64,000 nt of DNA from Pseudopithomyces maydicus (GCA_026873275.1 JANTUC010000011.1:1178001-1242000); one strand, 5' to 3'; shown: positions 35,940 to 47,699, numbered from the stretch's first letter. Translations and numbers: made by a program. Notes: generated from the sequence alone by a model not told the origin.

Positions 35940-36896
35940 TTTGGCGCGGGGCCGCAGCCCCGCGCTATTGCCATTTCTGAGTGGTTCTATGATTGCGTAA
36001 ACACTTATTTCTGGCCTCTTTGGCCTTGCAACGAAAGATGGTACGACTTTTCTGGTTTAGATACTGAGACAGTCTCGATATGTCCGGGGCAAGAAGATAT
36101 TCTGTTGAGTCCGGGCGAGCTACCAGTTCATCTCCTCCACGAGGAATCTCGGGAAGCTCATGCCACTGGACCCTCGTTCTCAGACATATCCTCCTTGACT
36201 AATCGAGGCTCGTTCCCTTCCACAGCATGCCAAATGGCTGGCTGGCGAGAAGACCTAAACTACAGTACTCTGAACGTTGGTTTTGAAAACCTCAATTTCG
36301 TTATGAATACTCCTGAGCTGTACACATCAGCAGGAACATCACCCCAGGATACTATATTCTCATCCACGCCTTCATTTTTGGACCCAACCGCACAATCAAC
36401 GGATCTGAATGAATTGGGTTGCTTCCTTCGGGAGGCAAATAGTACTTCTGGAATTGGACCAAAGATTCGCGATGAGCCTCTTCCAAGTAGTGGTACAAGT
36501 TTACCTACGACTTATGTGCCTCTTGAACGGGTCGTACCGAAACACTATTGCAGAAAGGTTGGCTGTTCGGCATCCTTTGTTGAACTTAGACAACTAAAGT
36601 AAGTCTTCCGCTTAGTACCTAGATTTGAGAATACATTACCTAATCGTGATGTCTCTTGCTATATCATCCATCTTAAACCGCTGACCATAATTTTTAGCAA
36701 CCACACAAGAACCCTGCATTCAAGTTTTACCTGTAAAGAGTGCCCAAAGTCATACACCCACCGCAAGAATCTCTATGACCATATCCAATCAGTCCATCGT
36801 GGTATCAAGCACAGATGCAATGTAACTAATTGCTTCTATGAAACCGCAAAAAAATCAAACCTGAGAAGACACAGCCTGACGCGCCACGGGTTTTAG
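35940..36896 (+). CDS. C2H2 zinc-finger protein, locus 3 (5' end unresolved)
   Basis: The frame opens after TAA 35925-35927. A good acceptor (CTCAAG) ends at 35939. Exon 35940-36598 and exon 36698-36896 are joined in phase 2 inside finger 1, exactly as in locus 2. Three fingers follow: HYCRKVGCSASFVELRQL with NNHTRTLH, FTCKECPKSYTHRKNLYDH, and HRCNVTNCFYETAKKSNLR. Fingers 2 and 3 resemble locus 1 closely (AKKSNLRRH against AKKANVKRH). The region before the fingers includes WFYDCVNTYFWPLWPCNE and is otherwise Ser/Thr-rich. No in-frame ATG lies at the start of the open frame, so a first exon upstream is required. Likely a sequence-specific DNA-binding protein. Confidence 0.6.
35944..35965. repeat. 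Perfect GC-rich inverted repeat (hairpin)
   Basis: GCGCGGGGC, loop CGCA, GCCCCGCGC: a nine-base perfect stem in AT-rich surroundings, at the start of the locus 3 open frame. Confidence 0.85.
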
Positions 36897-38735
36897 GCCC
36901 CAGTTTGGTTTTTTTGCATGATGTTGTGCTCGCAAAAGATCACCAGTATTCTAACATTTGGAGGTTTTCAAACCCGTTAAGTCCAGTCTTCCTTCCGACT
37001 TTGGCTGAAGAGGCTTAGAGATTTTACGGTCATTTAACTAGGAATCCCTTTTCCCTCTTTAGTATTGGTTTAGAATAAAAGTAATCTGTCAGTTATTCAC
37101 ACTCTCACATCTATTGTATTGTTGTGGTGCTCATGGTTGATGAATTTGTTGCGTCTGGTTTATATTTGGCTGATTTGCATTTGTCTGGAGTCGGTATGAC
37201 CTGTACAGATTTGCCAGTTGGCTGCCATTGCTATATCTTCGTCATATCAGCTGACGATGTTAAAATTATTGTTATGTTTATTGTTACGTCATTTGTCGCT
37301 GTCATAAAGGGCGTGTATTCTTTTATTCCTAAAGTATATATGCATCCGACCAGTTCTTCTTCTTCTTCTTCTTCTTCTTCTTCTTCTTCTTCTTCTTCTT
37401 CTTCTTCTTCTTCTTCTTCTTCTTCTTCTTCTTCTTCTTCTTCTTCTTCTTCTTCTTCTTCTTCTTCTTCTTCTTCTTCTTCTTCTTCTTCTTCTTCTTC
37501 TTCTTCTTCTTCTTCTTCTTCTTCTTCTTCTTCTTCTTCTTCTTCTTCTTCTTCTTCTTCTTCTTCTCGTTCTTGTCCTTTCAACAAAACGAACGGTAGT
37601 TCCTATAGAACTACATCAGTACTGCTACATACCATGTTTTCCTCCTTGTATTTCCTTTCTAGTTTCCAAGAAATCGAAAAGAAATAACCGTTCCAAAATA
37701 CAGAAATGTCTCTCCACATTTCCCTAGATGACGTCTCGCCGGCCAAGGTTTTTAGCACTCTAAGATATAAAATCCGGTTGTTTCCACATTGCGTAAGGAT
37801 TTTTCCTTCCGTGGCTTCTCGAAAACAAGTCCATCCAATTATGGGGTTGGAAAACGCACACACGATTTTTGGAAAGAATATAACTGACCATAACTATTGG
37901 TTCGTAAACAAGAGCTAGGCCTGCGACTTTCCCAGTTACCAGAACAGCAGTTACACATAAGCCACAACAACTTTTCCCTCGTAAGCGACAACGGTTTTCC
38001 CTTTAATATCAGTTTCCTTGTTTTCCTTATTCACTTTCCGCCTAACACGTCTTTTCTGCGCCTTCGAAAACCGCTGTAGCTCTTGCACGTCCGAAGGACT
38101 TTTACTATTTTAGTCTCCAAAAGTCTCATTGAGTGATAAACAATTCGAATGAGAAGTAGAACGTTTTGAAGAGTCCACCTGGGAAAGTAGGAGAGGAGAG
38201 CGGGTGGAAGGGTAGGGGTATTCATATGGCCCCTCAGATGTGTGGCTTGTCAGCTAAGCTTCCGAGACCCTACGCTCATAGCCAATGGATACGCTGCTGT
38301 GTACTATATAGGTCTTGGCCTTCTCGGCCTTGTGAGCAATGTGTATCATAAAGCCTTGTAGTGAATCCCAAAGGTAAAATCTAACATCAAACAGAATGCC
38401 AGCAGGAGGTTATGTATGAGGTTTTGCGTAATATGTACAAGCTGCACAAGCCGACACATACCGCATGAGTGAACCTCAGCGTTGAGCATGCTAGAAATGT
38501 ACAAGGTGCTCATCAATGCATGCATATCAAATGTGCTATTCGGATGCAGCTAGACATTCGTAAATAACCCAAACCTGTGCTACCGGGTATCCTAATCTGA
38601 CTCCGCTCATAAAACCACTCTGCGCCCCCTCTGCATACGCCCGTCCCCATCGCAATCCAGGTCGTAGCCTGCATAACTTCCTCAGAGAATCATTCGAGCT
38701 CGATCCCACATCATCATTATTCCCGGATCGTTCTT
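36897..38735. other. Intergenic with (TTC)n microsatellite
   Basis: About 1.8 kb between zinc-finger locus 3 and the phosphatase (convergent). Apart from the microsatellite I see no gene. The long Ser or Glu frames across it are translations of the repeat. Confidence 0.6.
37354..37567. repeat. (TTC)n microsatellite, about 71 units
   Basis: An uninterrupted TTC/TCT/CTT triplet run of about 215 bp with sharp edges. Confidence 0.98.
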
Positions 38736-40260
38736 CTACAAAAAGTAATCCGCAACCGGCTTCTTCGCCGGCATACCCCGACTATCCTGCGGCGCCGCCT
38801 CAAACACCCTGTACCTACGTCCGGGCCCATCTCTCGGTCTCTGCATGCTATCCCCGAGCACGCTGGACAGGCGCCTAGTCTCCTCGTTCACAACTCCATT
38901 GGGACCCGCGTTGGAGCCCAGAATCCAGCCTCCGCCTCCACCCGCGCGGTCGCCGTTGCTGCGGCGCACAAAGCCTGCGTTGGAACCGTCTTCGCCCAAT
39001 TCTAGTATGGCAGCGACGTTGCCGCAGCGGTAGCAGTAGTTTGGTGCGGACCAGACGGTGACGATTGTGGAGTCGAACATTTCCTTGAAACCTTCCATGA
39101 CGAGTTGGTGAGCGCGGGCGATCAGACTGAGGTCGTTCTTGTAGTTGAAGCATTTTACGATGTCGGCACCGAAGAGGAAACCCGCACCGCGGGGAGAAAG
39201 ACCCCAGCCGTCTATCTCGTCGGGGTCAGACCAGAGAAGATCGCACATAGCGCCTTCGTGGGGAACTTCTTGCTTTCGGTCGATGAGTCTGATTTTATCT
39301 ATTGAGTCGATCAAGGGCGAGAGGCCGCCGTGGACGCAGAGAATGGCGCCGGTATCGTTCCTAGTCGAGCCGTTTGCGGAGGATGTTGCGCCTGTGCCGG
39401 CAGCGCCTGCTCGGGACGGCGCAGGGCCTACCGGGGAAGAAGATGTGGGGTTGGAGTTTGCTTGGGAGGCGGCGCTTGATTGCGAGTCTCCGTTTCGCGC
39501 ATAACGGAACATGACTTCTCCGTTGGCATTGAGGGTTTCTATCTCGATATCCAGTTCGGGATCGGGTAGGTCCACGGTCACGTTCTCTGCGATAGGGCCA
39601 TCTGTTGGGTCGAGCGTAGTTGCAGCGCCCGTAACCAGAGCTCCGAGGGCAAGATAGTCGAACACTTCGCAACAATATCGCCAGACATTTGCGCTACCGT
39701 ATTTCCGCAGGCACTCGTCGTAAAAGCCGTAGACGGTGGTGATTTGTCTAGACTCGTGATTTCCGCGAATAAGTGTGATACGGTCGGGGTAGCGAACTTT
39801 CAGGCAAAGCAATAGGAGAAATGATTCTAAAGAGTAGAAGCCTCTGTCGACGAAATCGCCTGTAGTAGTCAGTATCGCAGTGGCCGTTGTACTGCGTGTT
39901 TGGCAGGCATACCCATGAAGAGATAATTTGTGTCGGGTACATCGCCTCCTACTCTGAACAGCTCCATGAGATCGTGAAATTGGCCGTGTATATCACCACA
40001 TATCTAGACGGACGGTCCGCATCAGCATTGCCCCGGGCTCCAGTACACGATGACGTACCGTCACTGGCGCGTCGACTCCCACCACATTCCCTTCTTCTAT
40101 CAACAGCTCGCGAGCCTTGTAGCATAATTCGCGGACTTGATTCTCTGGTATGGGCCGGCATGCGCGGAGTTGGGTGATGGCTCTATATGTTGTGAATACC
40201 TGACTGTCTCGTGGCGCGTTGGCCGGTGTACCTATCGAGGTCGCTGCCGCCGATACTCAT
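38736..40260 (-). CDS. ppg1: PPG1-type serine/threonine protein phosphatase
   Basis: Exons on the minus strand: 40260-40232, 40182-40059, 40003-39913, 39859-38736, giving 455 aa. PPP-family motifs are complete: GDIHGQ (54-59), GDFVDRG (82-88), GNHE (114-117), HGGLSP, and WSAPNYCYRCGN near the C-terminus. GDFVDRG and the C-terminal DYFL match the PP2A-like PPG1/PP6 branch, where the terminal Leu can be methylated. PPG1 in yeast acts in the Far complex and in glycogen control. A block of about 95 residues (about 157-252), Asp/Glu-rich and then Ser/Ala/Gly-rich, is inserted between DYLALGA and the AILCVHGG strand. Single-domain phosphatases usually lack it. All introns are GT-AG and in phase. 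Confidence 0.93.
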
Positions 40261-40800
40261 GGTGGCAGATGTGCCTTAGCCCGCGAGGGCAAGCTTATGC
40301 GAGTTTCCGTCGAGGACCAGCAGACAATGGTTCAATCTGCCGCCAACGGGAAGCTTGTCGACGAAACGAGGTGGCGGGCGGATGGTCGCGTGCAGGCGCG
40401 TAGTGTCTGAACAAACGTCGGATGCCCAGCTGACTGCACAACGCTGGCAGAGAAAGATGCAGAGTTAAATACTAGCGGCCGGGGCAGCTGATCAAGCGGA
40501 GGGTTGAAGATATGCAGAAATGGTGTTGGATTCACGGTGCAGTTCCGAAGCTGCGGGCAGGGATCTGCCACTTAACGGCTTGGCATTATACGCGGTTGCA
40601 GGAGAGCTTGCCCGCAACACCAAAAGTCGTCCGCCAGCTACCCACCCCCGCACTCCCGCCCATCCCGCCTCCGACGCAGTCCAGGCATCTCAATTGGCTT
40701 GGTAAGACCCATGCGACCTACTCCCGAGCTTGACAGACCAATTGACACTCTCCAGGACCTGCGATGCCTCCGCGGTACGCCCTATAGCCCTCACACCACC
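40261..40800. promoter_or_regulatory. Bidirectional promoter and 5' UTR region
   Basis: About 540 bp separate the start codons of the divergent phosphatase and membrane-protein genes. A possible 5' UTR intron of the plus-strand gene lies at 40701-40756 (GTAAGA...CTCCAG). Confidence 0.5.
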
Positions 40801-41220
40801 ATGCCTCCACATCTCCACCCCCGGTCGCGCTCGACCATGTCGCTCTTCACCACTACCCTCATGGTTTCCTTCCTCGTAGTCGCGACCCCGCATCTTCTCC
40901 CATGTCCCGTGGACCCGAGAACGCTGGCCGACTCGTCAGACCCAGAGGCTTTGTCTGGCCAGCCACGAAGGAGATTACGAAGGGTGCCCAGGGATGAGAA
41001 CGGCAGCGATATCGTGGGCGAGGAGAGAAGGAAGATGAAGGAGGCAGACGAATGGGCCACCCCGAAGCGGGAGTGTCCCGTACCAAAGCCAGGTGGGCTG
41101 ATCGGACAGGTGCTGGGTGTCAAGAAAGACGAAACGGATGAGGAGGAGCGGCCATCGAATGCGACACAGATACAGCAGGTGCGGCGGAAACCTAGGTCCT
41201 CTGATGGGGGAGATTCATAG
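40801..41220 (+). CDS. Small conserved fungal membrane protein of unknown function
   Basis: A single coding exon of 139 aa from ATG 40801. An in-frame ATG 90 bases upstream falls inside a likely 5' UTR intron. An N-terminal hydrophobic segment (SLFTTTLMVSFLVVATPHLL) is followed by PCPVDPRTLAD, a basic run, and a conserved C-terminal motif RECPVPKPGGLIGQVLG. I recall short ascomycete proteins with this layout but no established role. The single membrane anchor plus hydrophilic tail suggests an organelle membrane or the ER. Confidence 0.7.
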   Translation: MPPHLHPRSRSTMSLFTTTLMVSFLVVATPHLLPCPVDPRTLADSSDPEALSGQPRRRLRRVPRDENGSDIVGEERRKMKEADEWATPKRECPVPKPGGLIGQVLGVKKDETDEEERPSNATQIQQVRRKPRSSDGGDS

Positions 41221-42289
41221 AGAGGTGGTTAACAGGGTTGTACCATACATGTACTGAAGAGAAGGTGTACGGGCGGCGACTGTGTATATATGGATGGAGA
41301 CCAAGACGTGCGGCTTTTTATACCAATACTAGAATTACAGACCTCGTTTTCTCTCAATTAGATTCGGCATGATACATTGGTCTGAAAGAAACTTTTGCTA
41401 TAAAGTAAAAAGGCATAATAATATTTACTTGTAGGTGCCTATAGCATTGAGATGCAAGCTCCATCATCATATCTGAGGCTTGACAGCAGCATTTGGAGGA
41501 GGACAAAACGGTTAATAATATATCAAGCTCATTGGCAGGGTGTTGCTTGTAGACGGTTGGCAATGGTCATCCAGACATCGCAGCTACTGGGGAACTACTT
41601 CCAGTATCCCACCAGGTAAAAACAATCCCGCAGCGACCTAGGGAGCAATTGAGTCATGTGCCAGCAGAGTGCCCGGGCTGAGCAATGTTACTAGCGTACT
41701 TCGTTAAATGGTTCGTGCTTTCCATTTCATCTCTCAGAGATGCAGAGATGTAGAATTGCTATACGTTTTCGCAGCGTCGTGTTCAGTACTATATAAATCA
41801 AACAAGATCGCATTCAAAAGGACCGATTCGCAAATACATTTCAAAGCAATAAGCATGAGTATATACTTTCTTCAGAATAAAATTTCTTTGAACGATAGAA
41901 AGTGAGGGTGGGTTCACGATGGCTGTAAAAGGAAAGGCGCGCGCACCACGTGATGCCTCAAATTTCACGGAAAAACTTCTCCAGCCCGCTCTCTTTTTAC
42001 CACTCTTCAATCCAACAATCACTCTCGGAGTAGTGACGGAAAGCGTGTGGAAGACCATCGCCTTCCACAGCCATGCTCGCCCGAAGCATGGCACAGCCAC
42101 CCAGCGTCTCGGCACTGCGGGTATGCGGCAGCCAGCGTCCTGAGGCGGCTATGCCGCAGTCAGCGTCTTGAGGCGGCTCTATTCTACGACCTCGGTTGAG
42201 TGCGGAGTTCGTTCTAGCTGCACCGCGCAGCAGGGCACTACCCCACGAATCACCTCCACACCGCAGCGTGTTCAACCTACACAATTACG
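41221..42289. other. Intergenic / promoter of HIBADH
   Basis: About 1.07 kb. AT-rich to 41900, then GC-rich with a short tandem repeat (42123-42180). No gene is supported. Confidence 0.5.
42123..42180. repeat. Two-copy tandem repeat, about 28 bp
   Basis: GCCAGCGTCCTGAGGCGGCT and GTCAGCGTCTTGAGGCGGCT lie head to tail, each preceded by GCGGCA or GCCGCA. A looser third copy lies near 42096. Confidence 0.7.
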
Positions 42290-43573
42290 ATGAAGGCGAT
42301 ATCGACCATAGCTTCGCCTCTGAGGCGGAGCGCGCCTGTTGCAGCTCGACAAGCTTCGCGAAGATGTTTCTCGAGCTCGCAGAATCTACAGGCCAACTGG
42401 GGATTCGTTGGTCTGGGACGTATGGGTAGGTCTTAGGCACAGCTCACATGACTTGGACTTTTGGCTGACATGCATAGGATTTGCAATGGCTAAGAACCTG
42501 AGAGCGAAGATCCCTGCCGAAGATACGCTGTTCGTGCAAGATGTGAACACGGCGGCGTCCAAGAAGTTCCTCGAGGAGAACCCTCAAGGTGTTCGCGTTG
42601 CGGACAACGTTCGAGAGGTTGCCGAGAAAGCGGTATGTATTCCTTTTCTCTTTTACCGTCATCACGTCTCATGATGAAACCCATATTTTCCTTTAATACC
42701 TATGATCTAAGTTGGAGGTCACTTCGGTGGCCTCTTCTCCTGATTATACCATTCTAGCCAATCCTCTGATGTAGACTTGGATTCTCAAATGTTCACAAAA
42801 GATGTCACAAGCGGGCTTGTACTGACTCGGCAAAGGAAACAATAATAACATGTCTGCCCGAACCACAACATGTTGCTGGCGTTTACAAGCAGATGCTTGA
42901 GCCTCCCACTCTGCTTACAGATGGGTTCACCAGTAAACAAAGACTGTTTATCGACACATCCACTATCGACCCCACGACTTCCGGTGAGGTAGCCAATGCT
43001 GCCCACTCTTCCGGCCAGGGCAAGTTCATCGATGCGCCCATGTCAGGCGGAGTCGTTGGTGCCCAGGCAGGAACCCTGACCTTCATGATTGGCGCTGCTC
43101 CCGATGTGGTCGAGCGCGCCACCGCTGTGCTTTCGTTGATGGGCCGTCGGGTTCTCCATCTCGGCGAGCAAGGCGCTGGCCTAAAAGGCAAGCTTGCCAA
43201 CAATTATTTGCTAGCTCTCAACAACATCGCCACAGCTGAGGCCATGAACATGGGCATCCAGTGGGGCCTAGATCCTAAAGCCCTCGCCGGCATGATCAAC
43301 ATTAGTACGGGAAAGTGCTGGCCAAGTGAAGTCAACAACCCTGTTCCCGGTGTGATCGAGGGCTCGCCCGCAAGTAGAGGTTACGAGGGAGGGTTCGGGG
43401 TTGCCTTGGCCAACAAGGACCTTAAGCTTGCACTCAAGTCGGCGAAGGAGGCGAATATCAAGCTTGCGCTTGGAGATACAGCGAAGGCACTATATGACAG
43501 TGTTGAACAGGCTGAGAACTGCAAGGGCAAAGATTTCTCTGTCGTTTATAGGTACCTGGGTGGAAAAGAATAG
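42290..43573 (+). CDS. 3-hydroxyisobutyrate dehydrogenase, mitochondrial
   Basis: Exons 42290-42425, 42478-42632 and 42836-43573 give 342 aa. The N-terminus (MKAISTIASPLRRSAPVAAR, then RRCFSS) is a basic, Ser-rich mitochondrial presequence. The NAD-binding signature WGFVGLGRMGFAMAKNL spans intron 1. FIDTSTIDP and FIDAPMSGGVVGAQAGTL are the substrate-binding signature, and GKLANNYLLALNNIATAEAM carries the catalytic Lys region. The enzyme oxidises 3-hydroxyisobutyrate to methylmalonate semialdehyde in valine breakdown. Intron 2 is 203 bp, longer than most here. The protein ends YRYLGGKE. Confidence 0.94.
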
Positions 43574-44431
43574 ACATATCTTCCAGCGCTGCCAACCTGT
43601 TCCTCGAATTGTGCATCGGATGTGCTCAGCTTCAAATTTTCTCAAATAAGTTGTCCGTTGATACATCTGCCTCTTTAGCCTAGGCTACTTCAAGAGGAAG
43701 CTATTCATCTAAACAACTGTCCAAGGTTTCATCTTTACTAGTCCCCTTTCGGTTACGTGCGAGCATCAATACACCGCATTACTTATCTACTCTTTAACCT
43801 TTCGTATCTCACCGTAGAGTGTCGCACATAAAGGATTTACCCGTTTATGCATGGTAGCTTTATGCAGTAGCGTAGTTGTTTCTACATACAGATTTAACGC
43901 ATTGATATTTGCTCTCCAACTCCGCTCCAACACACTTAATCGGTGCAGCAGCCAGCGCGTAGCATACATAGACCAATAATCCCTCACACACAACCCTCTA
44001 CATTCATTTACCCATACGAGAAGGACCCGGACCCGTTAATTACAGTCCCAAACCGACCCCCCATTCGTGGAGTTACGCTAAGTGCAGCACCTGAGGCTGA
44101 AATTAGTGCTCCGTGTATTATGCCGAACCGCGCCTTAGTCGCGCCGGACCGCTCATCGCACTGGACCGCACATCACCACGTGGACTATGGAGTACGGCTC
44201 GGGCCATCTCGCTTGGCAGTATCTGCTCAAGTGTTGTCGAGATTGAGTGAAGCCCCGAGGTATTAGATTAGAAGGGCCGAATGGGAGGCGTAGAGCTGGG
44301 GTTGGGTATATGCTTGGTTGTGATAAGAAAGGCTTCATCTAACGTCGGTTTCCTTCTTCTATATATTTCGTGCATCTTCGTAGTCTCACTGTCCAGGTAA
44401 AAAATCACTTGATTTATACAATACAGTCGCC
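43574..44431. other. Intergenic / promoter of the small secreted protein
   Basis: About 860 bp, no ORF of note. A TATATAT box near 44360-44366 sits about 70 bp before the next start codon. Confidence 0.5.
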
Positions 44432-44783
44432 ATGCAGATCCAAGCAATTCTCCTCCTCTTGGTCGCCTCGGTCTCCGCTTGGGTGCGTATGATACTTCCA
44501 CAAAACATTTCGAGAGACTAATACGTGAAATCTCAGCAATGTTTCGACCACGATGAACATTTCACCACCAACCACGCCCAGTTGGGTGAGGGCGGTGATC
44601 CCAACAACCAGTGGGGGTACTGCCCGGCTAAGAACGGATGTTGCGCGGATGGGAAGACGTGGTACGCGTGCAAGAACGTAAGTTGTGCATTTGCTATTTC
44701 TACGCGAGTGGTGTGCTGATGCTTCGCAGAAATGTGCTGGCGGTGCTGCTTGCAGCGTTGCGAACGGCAAGACTTCTTGCTAA
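44432..44783 (+). CDS. Small secreted cysteine-rich protein (81 aa)
   Basis: Exons 44432-44482, 44537-44677 and 44730-44783, both introns GT-AG in phase 0. The signal peptide MQIQAILLLLVASVSA is followed by about 65 residues with eight Cys (QCF, YCP, GCC, ACK, KCA, ACS, SC), enough for four disulphides. The first exon is essentially the signal peptide. This architecture is typical of fungal secreted effectors and antimicrobial-like peptides, but I recognise no named family and infer no activity. Confidence 0.75.
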
Positions 44784-45636
44784 GGTTGTAGTAAGCTGGG
44801 GAGATGGATGGAGTTTAGAGACGGAGGTTGGTTGCTGGGTCTTCAAGCAGCACATTATAAGCGTCTATTCGGATCAGTGCCCTATTTCTATAGGGATTGG
44901 ATATTGGTGCAATGTAGGATCATGTACAGCGTAATTCGTAAGCGTTTCACTTTAATGTGCATACTTTTGGTGGTAATGATCTCCACTTTCGTAGGGCATT
45001 CTTATCCCAAAATTATTAGAAGCAGCTAATTTTTGAGAGCTATATCCATACTTATCTTTTTGTTATCTCACAGCTCTTAAAAGTTCACTTTGCCCTCTTA
45101 TTTTCCCTGGTCGCTTGAACGTGTTCTTAGGGTTATAACAACTTCTACAATATTCGTAAAGAGCTTGAGCTTTGGTAAGAAGGCTTTTTGTCAGATTAAG
45201 TATTTGGTTTAAGTTCTGATGCCTCCCGCCCGCACGTATGCCATGTCGTAACCAGCCAATTCTACACTGAAGCAGTACAATTGAGCCCGCTTTTTCGAGC
45301 TGGCAAAAACAAAACTCTAGCCATAAAGCAGACATCTATCAATTGTTTGTTGTGTGCGACATGTTCTTGTATATGGACCCACAATATAAGTCTGTCCTGG
45401 GCTAACCTTCTTTAGCCAGTCTCAGGGCGTATTTACTAGGCCCCCAAAGGAACGCCCTTTTCATGGGGCGCAGTTTCACAGTTCGCCCTGTAGTCATCTC
45501 TATGCTGTTCCAACAGTTTCTCTATTGGTAGTCTGCTTATGACTCAATGTGGACGCCACAGTCATCGCATCTCACCAGTATTTAAACCCTTTCACATCGT
45601 TTTCTTTTTTTTTCCACATCAAATTACCTGCGGTCA
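44784..45636. other. Intergenic
   Basis: About 850 bp, AT-rich, no gene seen. TTTCTTTTTTTTTCC just before 45620 is a promoter-type pyrimidine tract. Confidence 0.5.
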
Positions 45637-47699
45637 ATGAGAAGGTTTATTAAACCTGAATTGTTTCTTCAAAATCGGATAATCTCAAGCATACATTCGA
45701 CTAAGGCCTCCAAGATGGGAGACTTACTCAACGGAAGCCCAGAGCCCGAGGCAGCAAATACCAGATCTGGCCTAGTGCAAGGTGACCACGATGCCCTCGA
45801 CAAGCCAAACTCTTTTATTTCAAATCCTCAGAACAATACGGCTGCATATTGGGCAGAATTAATTCGCGACCAGTCATCCATTGTCGCATCTTACAACAAT
45901 CCAGAAGATGCTGTCGTCGATGAAGCCATCATCAATGCACCACGTCGACGAGCAGCTGACCCAAAAGCTGCCGCGCTAGCAATTGAAACCGCGCAACTCC
46001 TCTATCCTACCCTGGCAAACTCTTTGAAAGCGATAATTCAATATGAGAAAGACGTTGTCAACCTACGACATCTCGCTGTTGAGCAGCGCAAGCGCAACAT
46101 CGTTGAGGCTACCAGGAAACATGAAGAATTCAACTGGGGTAAACGAATAGTGAAACAAGGACCGTGGGACCCTGCTACCGATACATGGTCTCTCGGCGGT
46201 GCTCCCTCGCTCCCAATGCCCGTCTCTGTAGCAGAGCCCAAAACACTGGCACCCTTTTTCGAGCACCTTGCCCTTGATGGAACCGAATCCAAAACATCAA
46301 CAGCTCTAGCAACCGAGAAAGCTAGGGAGATCGAGGAACCCTACTACAAAGTACAGTCACTGGAATTTGAGAAAGGTGTTCTTTACTCCGACCATCGTAT
46401 GGACCTCTGCAAAATGGTGGTTGGGCCGCCAAACATTGGGGACCTTATGGAAAGCCTGAAGACCAACAAGTTTGTCAAGCATTTCCTCCTCGGCAATAAC
46501 ATTATTGGTCCTCATGGTGCAAAATGCATTGCCAACTTTCTCAAAGAATATCCAAACCGCATGGACACCTGGTATCTAGCCGGAAATTGCATCGATACGG
46601 CTAGCTTCCGACTTCTTGTCGATGAATGGGTCGGGTCCACGTCCGTCACTAACATCTGGCTCAAACGCAATCCGTTGGGTCCAGCGTCTGCAGATGATAT
46701 TTTCCGCTTGATTGCATACACTCCAAACTTGCGCACTCTGGATCTCGACCAGACAGAGTTGGGCGACGCTGGTGTTGCGAACTTATTTAAGAAGCTCGCA
46801 CAGCATGAATCCCAGGACCCCCTGCCACTTCGACACATATATTTGAATGCTGTTGGAATTGGCACCAAAGGTGCAGAGGCAATCGCCGAATTTGTCGCTT
46901 CACCGAACTGCAAACTTGATGCCATATACGCATCCAACAATCCGCTAGGCAATGACGGTATCATAGCTTTGTCTAAGGGTCTGAAGAAAAACCAGTCAAT
47001 CAGCCGCTTAACAATTCATTCAGTTGGTATGAGCGACGACGGTGCTATCGCGTTGTGCGAAGCCCTAAGCGACCATGCATCCATATCGGCATTGGAAATT
47101 GGCCAGAGCATGGCAACTCAAGATCTTGGTTCTCGGTAGGTGCATTCTCAATTCTAACAAAACTCTATGAGCTAATTTTCAAAAGGTACAATTGGGTCAC
47201 TGACGCCGCAGCCAGTGCCATCCACAACCTGGTCAAATCTTCTTCAAACCTAGCTCTCCTCAACCTTGGCCGCTGCGCTCTCACAAACAATGGACTCAAC
47301 AACGTTCTCGATGCAGTACAGAGCTCAACCAGCATCCTCTACTATTATGCCGTGACCGTTTATCCGCAGAACAGAGATGCCGAGTCTATAGCTGCGGGCC
47401 AGGAACACGCCCGACGCTCCAAACTCGCGCATTCTAGACTCGTGGTAAATGTGAAGCATGTCTACGGAGTGAACTATGACGATTTTATGACCAATCAAAA
47501 ACGCTGGTTGGTCAGTGACGAAACTGATGTGCGAAAGATTGACTCGGTATATCGGAATCGGGATGCTGGAGAGGCGCGTCGCGGCTTGAAAAAGCTCGAT
47601 AAATGGTGGGATGAGAACGACCAGACTTTGCAAGAAGTCATGAAAAGCGAGGGTAAGTATAATTATGAGGAGATGCTCGAAGCTGTGACGGGGCTTTAA
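45637..47699 (+). CDS. Leucine-rich-repeat (RNI-like) protein
   Basis: Exons 45637-47135 and 47186-47699 give 670 aa from the first ATG. A second ATG at 45715 (AAGATGG context) would give 644 aa and may be the real start. A charged N-terminal region carries a possible coiled segment (YEKDVVNLRHLAVEQRKRN). From about residue 270 to 560 it has ribonuclease-inhibitor-type repeats: FLLGNNIIGPHGAKCIANFL, TLDLDQTELGDAGVANLF, AIYASNNPLGNDGIIALSKG, and LLNLGRCALTNNGLNNVLDA in exon 2. The end is polar (KLDKWWDENDQTLQEVMK). RNI repeats bind proteins, for example as GTPase regulators, but the partner cannot be told. Confidence 0.85.

Noticed and set aside
37124..37687. Long Ser-rich (plus) and Glu-rich (minus) ORFs
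   Set aside because: They are translations of the (TTC)n microsatellite, with no plausible flanking gene.
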